From Spirometra erinaceieuropaei (taxonomy: Eukaryota; Platyhelminthes; Cestoda; Diphyllobothriidea; Diphyllobothriidae): a DNA stretch of 64,000 bases. The position numbers and the translations under genes are program-made. Location of the stretch: positions 78,498-142,497 of the forward strand of contig CACRXP010001144.1 of assembly GCA_902702965.1 (NCBI GenBank), given 5' to 3'. Shown piece after piece: positions 1 to 10,200 of the stretch. Numbering within the stretch: position 1 is the stretch's first letter; each line of letters opens with the position of its first letter. The notes under the pieces were generated by a model. It saw only the letters and a program-made list of their open reading frames with translations. It did no database searches and had not been told where the DNA came from.

Positions 1-839
1 CGATTTTCTGAGCACTAAAAAGATTCATTTGTAAAAGTAATTTCAAAATACTCACCCTCTGATATGCAGTAGATTGCGAACAAAACAGTAGCATAATATC
101 AATCGCGTCCGGAATGAGGAGTACAATAATAAGCCTATACAGACCCTCTGTAGCGACTAAGCGGTGTGAGTGTGTAGTCCGAGCGCTACCATAATCAGGA
201 CAAACCCTATGCTGGAAGGAGTAGACGGAAGGCACTAGAATGAGGTGTTTAATGTACACAGAACCCGGAGTGGCGGCAGTGGTCACTGGCGAATCCAGGG
301 CTGGTGTTTACTACGTCCATTCATTCATGAGAGTCCCTGAGACAGTGGTGGCAGCTGCTTTTGTAGGCTCGTGGGTCAAGACCAAGTGGTGCCCAGTGAG
401 TGTGCGTTGCTTTTGCCAAGGGGTGGTGTCCCAGTAGCTCAGGTTCAGGTTGCATGGGGAGGTACGTTCAAGTGGCCTCATTGGCAGCTGCGACTGTACG
501 GACCCTGGTATGCCGGAGCTGTCGGTCGTGTGACTCCAGGTCAGAGCGTCTGAAATGGCTCACTGTAAAGGGTGAATGAACCTGATGCGGCGGGGTCCAC
601 AAAAATGGCGCCAGACCGGTCATGAGGGCTGCCTGCTACAACTCCTGCAACACCCAGCTCTCGGGCGGTTGTTTGGAAAGTCGATAGTACAAGCCGATGA
701 AATACATAGAAGAAGTAAAGGCATAGGTGGTACATGGGAAAAACGCAGTCGAACAACACCTACGAAAATAAAAGCAGTAGCGAATCTCACACAATATTAA
801 GTCTACGACGTGCGCAAACCATACACTTCCCGATTATTA
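1..839. other. No gene recognised
   Basis: The reading frames here are short (75 codons or fewer) and none resembles a known family. The part from about 180 to 560 is somewhat richer in G+C than the rest of the left end, but I see no repeat unit, splice pattern or RNA fold that would explain it. Confidence 0.5.
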
Positions 840-1268
840 GAAAAACCAACAGTCCCCTTAAAAGACTGTCAGGATCGCAAATTTTGACTGGCGTTGATTA
901 TCAGATAAAAACAGTAGGACTCGCGATAGTGTAACCTCACCCTCAAAAGTTGAATTTACTCGACCGAGAAGTGCGGCTTTGTACTCTACTGACTTTAAGT
1001 AAAGTTCATGGGTTAAAGATAGGATTAGTCTTGAAAAGCTCTTAAACGAAAAGAGAATGCTGCTCACCCAAGATGCGAATCTGGCGCGGAAGATGTTCAT
1101 TGATATTCTCCACGGGACTTTGGCCGGAAAGTGGGATCTGAAGAAAAGTTCCACGATATTGGACTATTTACCTTTACATTGCAGACCTGGCCTACAGCCG
1201 AAACGTTTTTGTCAGTCTTAGACGCACGCTGAAAATTGATCTGCAATAAGAGAAAAAGGAGCGTACAG
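840..1268 (-). repeat. Inverted duplicate of PUS1 exon 3 and its flanks
   Basis: The reverse complement of this segment matches 15005-15432. By eye the part downstream of the exon differs at about 15 of 327 positions, while the enclosed 69-base exon copy is identical. Homology stops abruptly at both ends: near 840 the sequences diverge right after a shared TGTTGGTTT, and near 1268 just upstream of the exon. The two copies lie about 14 kb apart in opposite orientation. It could be a segmental duplication, an exon carried by a mobile element, or an assembly artefact joining two haplotypes. Confidence 0.85.
1172..1240 (-). pseudogene. Orphan copy of PUS1 catalytic exon
   Basis: These 69 bases encode the same 23 residues as PUS1 exon 3 at 15034-15102, including the catalytic aspartate in SKTDKNVSA, with no nucleotide difference. 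A pyrimidine tract plus CAG acceptor and a GTAAAT donor still flank it. No other PUS1 exon was found nearby on this strand, so it is most likely a non-functional fragment. Inclusion as an exon of an unseen minus-strand transcript cannot be excluded. Confidence 0.8.
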
Positions 1269-1512
1269 TTTGTGTGCAGAGGTCCCCTACGCGATTTTAC
1301 TATAGTACGCATCCGGCTCGTAGACTTTATTCGTTCTGGTGGCTGTGGAATGGTTGATAATCATGGGAGGCAGAGGATGACCAACCACATTGCAATGAGG
1401 CTTTTAGGCGAATTGAATGAGGGCTCTCTCAATGTCCTTTGTATAATTCGTTGAAAGGTTATGGGTGCTCTGATTATGTTCTGTAAAATGTTCACTGTCT
1501 CAAATGTTGATA

Positions 1513-1730
1513 TCCGTCGGTGCCATCTTTTACGATGCAACGCCTACTCAGGGAGTCAACCACCACGTCCGCAGCATTTTTTAACCTATTTCATTGCATT
1601 TGTGTAATTAGGAGTTATGAGTGTCCATGGTTGTACCTTCGGCGAGAACATTTTGTCGCATCCCTCGACTTTCACTCAGTAAACCTAAGAGGAGTTTGTG
1701 ATCAGTGTGAATCTCAAAGAGTCCTAAGTA
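1513..1730 (-). pseudogene. Decayed Gypsy-type RNase H fragment
   Basis: On the minus strand around 1710 a stretch reads FEIHTDHKLLLGLLSESRG, which resembles the RNase H core (TDHKPL...) of Gypsy retrotransposon polyproteins. About 130 bases further, in another frame, VVVDSLSRR resembles the conserved end of that domain (VVADALSRR). Stops and a frameshift separate the two. Nothing else of the element is recognisable, so this is an old remnant. Both motifs are short, and chance resemblance remains possible. Confidence 0.45.
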
Positions 1731-1740
1731 AGGCGCACCC

Positions 1741-4289
1741 AGATATTTCCTACTCAGATAAGTGCCGGCCTGCGAACGTCAAATTTATAGGGGTTCGGGG
1801 ACGAGAATCAGGCTTCTGTCTCCTTTATGGCATTAATAATAATGCAAATGTCCTCAGATTCCAGCCCTTATCCCTGCTGGTCGCTCATACATTCTTTGTA
1901 GTTCTTCCTTGATTATAGATCCTCCCAATTCCCACACCCACAAACGGACCTCTGTCTTCGCTTCTAAGCATATTTACCTTTGGATTAACGTTCCGGTGGA
2001 CTTAAGATAATCAGATAATCAACATGACTTAAGAGAACATTGTACCTTTATCTGAATACTGATTAGATGAAGTTTATTTTCCTCATCCTGTCGGGGCATA
2101 TTTCTCTATGACTTTGAGGCAGGAACGTCGGAACTTTAGGATCGCGCCACGAAAGTAGAGTATCTGCTCGCATTTCTCTTTGAGTGTATTGTTTCACTTC
2201 CTATGATCACTCATCAGAAATTTCGATTGCTTCGATTTTTCAGTCCATGCATCGTGTTCTTCACTGGGCGCGCTGTCCTCTTTAACCAATTCCCTTAGAG
2301 AAATAGTGGGGACATGTTGACGTGAACGCTCTATGCCGCCCCCGTTTCGCTTATCACCAACCCTTATCAGGAATCCGTTCTGGCCGCTGAAATTTTGGCC
2401 TCCCTTCCCAATGTCAGTCCCGGCCGAGGTCTGCCATTACCCAAGATCGCCATGCTTTCATCCTACCCCCATGAAGGATTTACTCTGCCCTTCTCTATAC
2501 GTTCGCGAATGATGATTTTCCCTATATCAATCCCCAACTATATTTTGACGATCACGGCGAATTTCTCTGTTTTCGCCATCTGTTAGTAGCTTGGTCGGTC
2601 AGGGAAGAAGTAACATGGTCGAATCTCCGTGCGATCTGATGATCCAAACAGCCTTCAGTATCGCCTCCTCGCCTGGATTCTAGAAAAACTGCGACCGATC
2701 GCGTTGGGTTTCCTTTGTTTCGCCGTCTTGACGGTTGAGTGTGTTGTCAACCTAAAACTGTAGGATCGCGTCTGCAGCGAAGTGCCTCAACTGGTTTGGG
2801 AACTTAACCCTGACGAGAACCGTCTCGAGTTCTCACGTAGTCTTACCTGCAAGACGGCCCTGTCCGACCGGCATATTTACCGTGCCATTCGCGACGGTTT
2901 TTTCTCACTAAAAATTAGTTAAATTACACAAATTCATTCTTTTTCAAAAAAGAGTTCTCCCATCGTCCTCATTAGACTGCCTATTTTGCAAGCCTACTTG
3001 TCCCAAAATGCTCTCGGAAATCTATTTGCACCTGCTGTGGCGATATCCTTATGGGGTGCTAAATGGAAAAAAGTTTTTTTTAAGGACAGGCTGTAAGAGC
3101 ATCCATTAGAAAAGACTTCAAATAAAGGTTAGTTTCGCTGAGTTTTGCAATTTGAAACCAAATTGGAAATTCTCGCGCGTGGCCGACATTTTCTCCACTT
3201 CAACGTAATTCTTCGTGTTTTTACGTCGAAACTTATGGACCATACCATAAAAACAACACGATTCAAAAACCGAACTTGATCAAACCCCTAATAAAATGCG
3301 GTTTATTTTCATTTGATGGATCACAACACCTTCTCGAGTTAGTACGCCTTTGAAAACCTCATGAACCTGATTATGACCTCGTAATTTGTTTGTTTGGCAT
3401 TCCACGTACCAAATTTAGGCCAACTGCTTGTCCTGTATTTTGTTACTTCGTAAATCGACCCAACCCCTTTAACCTCAGTCCAATTTCATGCTTCCCACCA
3501 CTAATTTATTACAGCTGGTTGTCCACATTCATTAGACTCCGTCTTCCTTCTAGTCTCCCCTTTATCACCTTACCTACTAACAAGCTTATCCGTGTTTAAA
3601 CTCTGATAATAATCCGATACCTCAAGAGATGTATTCAAAAATAATTTAGAACCTCGTCTCGGCCGTTCATTGTTGGCTATTCCCGTATCGTTAGTTCTAG
3701 AACTATTAGTACCATTTCTCCAAAAATTCTGGTTTACAGAATCCTAAGGTTTTTCTGACCTACTTTTCTTAATGACGTTAACTATGTCCCCACTACTCGC
3801 CATACGTTAGGTACTATATTGCTGAATGGTAGGCTTGTAGTAAATAGAATGGCTCGAGATAGGACCGTTGCTTTGGAGCTGACATCCGATAGTGTATGTG
3901 TAACCGAATTTTGGACCCATCTTTTGATTTCTGATCCTTCTGTTTTTATAGATGACTTTGATTTTCAGCGTCAAAAGCGCGTTAGTGTGCCTGGTCATGG
4001 TTGCCTTCTGTGTGTAAGATCCGCCTGAAAATACCTTCTAATCTTTCGCAATGCCCTCTCATCCTCAGTATACTTCTGTTTCTTATGTATTATTGGTTTG
4101 CATTAAGGGAGGGTTTCTCTTGGTCACATCCACAGTCACCCAAGCTCGTCATCCAGGACTATGTACATGTTTTGATATCTGAGAATGAGCTTTGGAATTT
4201 GCCTTTGATGACAAAATAACTGTAAGAGATTTTAACTTTTCAGAAAAACGTTGGTTTCAAACTTATTTCCGCACCCACTAAGACAATTC
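1741..4289. other. Intergenic, no gene recognised
   Basis: AT-rich sequence with only short reading frames. I found no family resemblance, tandem repeat or conserved RNA. Sequence on both strands is rich in stops. Confidence 0.5.
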
Positions 4290-5345
4290 CATGTTGTTAT
4301 TTATTGCTTGAACTGATCTCATTTCGTTCGCTAACAAACAAAGTATAAACACATTCCATATTTTGTCTTTATCAGTGACACCGCTCCACCTCTCGCAGAT
4401 GTCAAACGTGATCTTTTCGAAGCCGGTCATGCGCCAATTTACTGCTGCCTTCCATATAAATCGCACATTGCTGAAGATATCTTTCGTTGATTACGCAAGG
4501 AAAATTCTATTTTGGACTTCACAGCAGAACCCTACAACGAGGCGTTAATAATGACTGAGGACATTTACATAGAAATCACGAACAAAGCTCTAAATCAGCT
4601 GGGAATGCCATCACCAAACCGACCTGTCGCTGCTTCTTTAGATGTGGATTTGCGCCGTGAGCGAAACTACAACCCGATGATCTTCGGTCATATCTGCAGC
4701 CATACATTCCTAAATTAACAATGGAGCAGAATGGCACATACGATCAAAAATGCGGGCTGCCGATAAAGGGGTTAAAGGAATCTTATTGTCAGATGCGCCA
4801 GGAGGGGCTGGCAAAACGTTCCTAATCAGACTGATTCTGACAGCAATTAAACACAAAAATGACACAGCCGTAGCACTGATGTCGTATGGAATATCTGAAA
4901 CCTTGTCACCCGGCGGAAGAACTGCTGATTTTGCTTTGAAAGTGATGTTTAACGTGCAATTGACTGAAACTCCAACGTGCATTATTTTCCAGGCCTCCGG
5001 CGGAGGAAACGTACTACAGGAATGCAAACTTATTGCTTAGGATGAATGCGCAATGGCGCGCGAAAACGCTCGAGGCCCTTGCTTGATTACTGCAAGATTT
5101 GCGGAGAAACAGCATACCATTTGGAGACGCATTGCTACTGCTTGCCTGATACACTCTCCTTTGTGACGCCATGTCCTGAAGTTAAAATTAACTACAAATA
5201 TGCGCGTCCAGCTGCAAAGCGACCGATCAGCTGAAATATCTTCACGCCAATTGCCGGCAACTAGGAACAACATTTCAACGTTGATGAGTAATTCGAAGAA
5301 GATTAGTTTATACTGATACCCTAAACACTGTTGTTTCTCTTCTGA
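4290..5345 (+). pseudogene. Helitron PIF1-like helicase remnant
   Basis: Helitrons are rolling-circle DNA transposons whose Rep-helicase protein ends in a PIF1-family helicase. Here a plus-strand trail of such a helicase can be followed through several frames: LADVKRDLFEAG and HIAEDIF near 4390-4480, FTAEPYNEALI near 4515, NKALNQLGMPSPNRP near 4590, then the Walker A region SDAPGGAGKTFLIRLIL at about 4790. GGRTADFALK and CIIFQASGGGNVLQ follow. A stop at 5038 interrupts the Walker B region (DECAMA), and VQLQSDRSAEIFSRQLP near 5210 marks a further conserved block. Stops and frame changes show it is dead. The Rep nuclease and the Helitron ends were not found. Confidence 0.8.
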
Positions 5346-6752
5346 TGACAGTGCAAATTTCTGCGTTAATAATTGAGTTCAATTCGGCTGACCGACTTTC
5401 TTCCGCCAAAATGTGGTTTTATGTGTTTCGGTTACGCCAAGCGTCCTAGTCTCAGGATCATCCAAACTGGCCCCCTTTTAGAAGTTTCCACCATGGAGGA
5501 CGTAGGCTTACATTGTGTGAAGAAGCCAGCTTTATTGTTGCCTGCAGATGGCGTTTGCGCAAAGGTTGCACAGATATGTAGATACTTATCGCGCATGTGT
5601 TTCCTTCTGAAAATGAAACCAATAATTCATGACCCGCTTGCCATTTTAGCCGATTATAGACTGCGATCATTTTCATTGTACAGGATCTTTTGACAACACC
5701 ACGTAGTGCATAATTTAAATTTTCCCCGTCGCAGCAGTTGGGCAAAAGACAGCAAAAAGCGCTCAAATCACTTTCAACAGGCGGGAGTCTCACATAGTTT
5801 TCGTTGCTAAAGACGAGTTCTACTAATTTTCTGCCTAAAATTTATGAAAAATGATAATGACCGAGAAAGTTCTCAGGCGTCTCCCTCAGTAGCGTCTAAG
5901 TCTAAAGAATTTCAGTGTTCGAGGTAACTTTTCCAAATAGTCGTTTAAACACTTGTTTAAACTGGCCAAATATGCCGTAGGAATGCAGTAAACTTTGACA
6001 TTTTGCTCAAAATTCATTTACTACTGGATCAAATTTGCTCTTCAGACTGTACCTCATACTGCGCTCCCCTGTTGAAATTTATTCTTACCTGTCCCTCACC
6101 AAACTAATTAAGTTTTAAATTTGCAGACATCAGAGGCTGAACTTTCTGTATTTGTTACTGGCGCACGTTTCCACTTAGTCATAGATAACAGGGCATCTTT
6201 CTACCGATATGTGCGGACTCCACAGAAGGAAAGCAAATAGAACCCATATAGAAATGCTGTATGGGGAAGGTTTTAGGTGAGTCATCAAGCAAGGTTGGTC
6301 CTAGCCGTGTGTATAACCGCTGAAAGCAAGAGAAACTAATCGGATTTCTGAGGAAGACGACCCAAAAATTATACATAGAACAAGAAACCAATCTGCCCAC
6401 CTAAGCGTGCCGACAGTCAAGCAACGAACTGATCGCTTTAGGGAAAAAAGGCCCTTATAAATCGTTTCCAAATCATTTTCAAGAGCCAAAATGTGGATAC
6501 AAATGCAAAAAAATTATGAATGATAACAAACTCGATCTCGAATGCAGGTAATAATAATAGTTCGGAGTTCAAGACTTCCATATATCAATTCCGAGGATGA
6601 GTCGAATAAACTAGAATATTGGAACCTCAATTCTAGCCTTAATGCTGAAGAATTTTATAAGGTCCATGAGTCTGAGGGCCATGATTATTTTCAAGCCACT
6701 TTATTGTTTGTATTTATCCCATTTAAGCCGGGCACCTTGCAATAGTGTGGGT
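5346..6752. other. Intergenic, no gene recognised
   Basis: It contains a 106-codon frame at 5373-5693 and short overlapping frames near 6179-6489, none resembling a known protein. The last bases carry a pyrimidine-rich tract ending in AATAG at 6744, a plausible splice acceptor just before the small membrane-protein start. Confidence 0.5.
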
Positions 6753-6992
6753 ATGCCACCAACCTCCCGTGCGTATCGCCCGAGCGTTTGGAGACAAATT
6801 CGAGGGCTAGCCTTCAAGTCCACGGTAGTAGTGTCCGCTTCGCTGGGCGTCGCAATAACCGGCTATATTGTCTTTAAACTCGGAAAGCATTATCTTTTCG
6901 ACTACTCTACTTACAAGAGTCAAAGAAAAGAGTACGCCGAAGCAGTATTGGAAAAAGAGAGACGGGAAAGGGAACTTGGACTTCGTGATTAA
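6753..6992 (+). CDS. Small single-pass (probably mitochondrial) membrane protein
   Basis: A 79-residue protein beginning MPPTSRAYRP. The first 22 residues are basic, then comes one hydrophobic segment (about residues 23-45, STVVVSASLGVAITGYIVF), then a Tyr-rich stretch and a highly charged helix (RKEYAEAVLEKERRERELG). This plan fits small inner-membrane subunits of respiratory complexes. The order RGL, hydrophobic helix, RKxYAE is reminiscent of cytochrome c oxidase subunit 6C, but too weakly for a firm name. The start was chosen because it follows a splice-acceptor-like TAG at 6744 and excludes an unrelated upstream extension of the frame. Its stop lies 11 bases before the first PUS1 Met and 62 before the likelier one, suggesting co-transcription. 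No intron is visible. Confidence 0.6.
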   Translation: MPPTSRAYRPSVWRQIRGLAFKSTVVVSASLGVAITGYIVFKLGKHYLFDYSTYKSQRKEYAEAVLEKERRERELGLRD

Positions 6993-7008
6993 GGCCATCC
7001 TGCATGCT

Positions 7009-7033
7009 GCCACCTTTTCGCTCTTTGTTAAAG
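7009..7033 (+). promoter_or_regulatory. Candidate splice (trans-splice) acceptor before PUS1
   Basis: Between the stop of the small membrane protein and the PUS1 ATG at 7055 lies a pyrimidine-rich run ending in TTAAAG at 7033. It has the form of a 3' splice site 21 bases before the start. Flatworms use spliced-leader trans-splicing to separate genes of a joint transcript, so this could be the leader-addition site. No transcript data are available. Confidence 0.4.
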
Positions 7034-7054
7034 CTTATCCTTCCTCGCTTGAAT

Positions 7055-7221
7055 ATGTCAGATAAATTAATATTGCTTGGAAAACGTTTACGAGAGTTCG
7101 AGGATGCCGTCCTAGAATCCAAAGCTCCCAAACTTGATGAAAACGTACCACGTGCTGAAAAGCGACGAAATTGTGCTATATTGATGATGTACTCTGGTTG
7201 GGACTATTATGGAATGCAAAG
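7055..7221 (+). CDS. PUS1: PUS1 exon 1
   Basis: Encodes the N-terminus and the family motif [11 protein letters not shown]. The donor GTAAAC splits the Arg codon (phase 2). Starting at 7004 instead adds MLPPFRSLLKLILPRLN, which has the look of a mitochondrial targeting peptide; human PUS1 likewise uses two starts for two compartments. I chose 7055 because a splice-acceptor-like site lies between the two starts. Confidence 0.85.
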
Positions 7222-10200
7222 GTAAACATCTTTTGTTTATTGCTGCGGTCAAAATCTAAATGTTTGTGTCCTGATAAGAATTTTGGCACATTTATTGTTA
7301 AAGGTGAACTGAAAGAATTAATCTCACTTTCTCTAACGTTTTCGGATTCATTTTTACTTAGATCCTAACGATAATAGGAAATCCCTAAACTGAACACACC
7401 ACCAGTGACTGTTAACTGTGTTAAGGACCGTTTTGTACTGTCAATGTGCTCAGGCTTGCAACATATTGGTCGATCTCTTGCATTCAATGTTATGAAAACA
7501 TTATGGCACAGTCTCGTTGGTCGTTATGTCCCTCAAGCAAAGAAGAAATATTTGTTTTACTCTTCAATAGGAATGTGGGCTTCCGCACGATCGAGGGTGA
7601 CCTATTACTGGCTTTGCATAAATCTGGATTAATTTCGAAAGATCATCTGGATAACCCTTCACTGGTACGTGCCCTTTTTATGTGTACTTATGCCTACCAA
7701 TTTGAGCCTAAAAGGTAACCGAGACAGAACAAAAGTTGACGAGAAACCTTTGTAATTCCAAACCAGATGCGTCTTATGTGTTCTCTAATAAGCCCGTAAA
7801 TTGCGAATTAATAGAAATCGGTGGTCTGCATCCTCCCTCGCTCGCTCTTCTATAAGCGGTCCCTCCATGCCTTCAGTAAAGTTTGATGAAAAAATTAGTT
7901 CTTCTATGAGCACAGATGCCGTCCTCTTCGGGATGCTTCTTCAAGGCTGTCGGTCACGATGTCCTCGAGCCTCTTGTCCACAGATGAATACTCCAGCCAC
8001 CACACTGAATAGGGATGGTCATCACTACTGCTTCGAATTCTTAAACAGAAAATTTGGCTTAGCTTTTTGCCTCACTTAACATAAGTGGCTCTTGGGACAT
8101 CATAATTTAAATGCTAAGCAGGCCAATTTCTTGGATCTCGTAAATGGTGTTAGTGATCGGGACACTGCTGACTACGGATAACGTCATGCCACATGAAATG
8201 TTAGGTTGCCTGAAATGTTCGTCCTTTTGGCTGGCCGACGATGACGTGTGCTGTTTTCTTAGCGGGTACGAACTGTTTATTCGAGACAAAATATAAGTAC
8301 TTTAAGTATAAGATCATCCCCGGCCAATGACGGTCGGAAATCGCTAACTCCTGTCCCATCTTTTACGCGAAAGGAGCCAACATAGGCAGGCACAAAAAAG
8401 AATTGGCCAGATGTACCAGCCTTACTGGAATGATTGACACCTTAAAAAGTACAAACAAAAAGCTTCAAGGGCTTGGCAAAAGATAGCACGCTTAATCTAT
8501 GCCGATAGCGATACTGATGCACTGTTTGTTTGGCAGAGGCTTATCCACGCTATTTTTTGAAACTGCCTTCTTAAACCGATCGCCGTCAATCACGAGGCTT
8601 CCGTCGTTTGGAGATGCAGATCAAAAATGCCTTCTTCCTTATGGCGTTACCGTACTAACCAGCTGGTTCTGCGGTCTACTGGGGCCCACACTCCATATGT
8701 CCCAATGGCTTGATATCTCTATGAGCACCTCGTCGAAATTAGTTTGCTGAGCTTCATTTACAGATTCAATTTGTCAAGTCCGTACGCAGCATTTTTGGGA
8801 TCCGATTAGTGTCAACGATTAGTGGAGTAGGCGGCAAATTTGTTCCCATCAAATGCCTTTCCGAATCAGAGATGGTTGTGAATGCTTGTTGTGGACAAGT
8901 GCTCGAGCAGCTGGATCACGCTCTTAGCCTTTCCTACCTGAATAGTTAAGTACGTGTAATAACAGTAATACGTTTTGTTGGCACGCATTCTTGCCCCGTC
9001 ACCCTCCATAGGAACTCAAAGGTAGCGGAAACTATTATTGCAGAGATTCCAACCTGGCGAGTGACCATCAGCTGCCGGTTGCCATTACAGAACTAGATCC
9101 TGTGCTGTAGTTTGAATATTTCGCCAACTCAACGCCTCCATGTCGACCCCGACCTGACTGGCTTTTTACCTCCAGCACGTACACTTCGAAACCTGAGAAT
9201 GAAGAGGACAACAGCATTCACAGCAATACCAATACCGACTGTACCGCACTAGTTAATACGGTTTGTTCTCTGCCCTCGAAATCACGGACAAGCATGATTG
9301 AGCCCCAGTCGTCAGGAACGTTTCTATTATTGTGGCTCTTAGTACAGGTGCGATAATACCCAGTCTAGTCAGCCTCGACGTCACGACTTGTACCTCTCCA
9401 CTCCCAACAATCTGACAACGGACCTCGAGAACTCGACCCGTTACCTGCCCCAGCGACATAAAGCAAATGGAAGACCTAAGAACCACCATCATGCCTTGAA
9501 GAAAACTGTAAAGCCAGGTTTTGAGTCAATTTTTTCTCCAACGCCTCCAGTATGCAACAGTGCTGGATCGAGGTCAGTAACTCTAAGAACGACAAAGAAC
9601 GTGCCAAAATCCCCTTAGTCATCACGTTTGAATGGCCTGAAGCGTGCTCTCAACTTTGTCGCAGTGAATGGGATTGTCTCATTCGAGATGAAATCAGTGT
9701 GCTTCACTCGAATAATGGTTCTTTGGAAACGATCAAACACTTCCAGCTTTCGCCAATATTTCAGCTGAGCGCCACACCATCCATAACCTTAAAAAACTGG
9801 TTGGGGGATGCCGGAGGGGCGTGGGCAAACGAAACGGTATGGGCTGAAGAGGAATAAAACTGTGATTCAAAGGAGATCCGGGGCACAATTAGTTGGTAAT
9901 GAAATTCGAGAAGATAGCTGATTTTTTCGTCACTTTCTAGGGTTTTCTGACGATCCAGTCACTACAGCGTTGCTGGGTTATCCCAATATTTCGTAGCTAT
10001 CTCGCTGACCGATGACTTCAGTGATTATCATTTTCTACTGCCTTATGCTCCGACTGGGATCGTAAAGATATACCCGAATTTTACGTTCATAACTTCAGTT
10101 ATGTTTGGTTGTCGTATTTTAGCGACATTAAGCCGTCTTGCTCGTGGACTTTTAGGCGGGTGCGGACGGTAAAGTGGTCTGAACCTTGGGCGTTGTCATT

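Noticed and set aside
1520..1912. 130-codon plus-strand open frame
   Set aside because: It lies antisense to the Gypsy RNase H trace and has no resemblance of its own.
5373..5693. 106-codon open frame downstream of the Helitron helicase
   Set aside because: No match to the expected next helicase blocks or any known protein.
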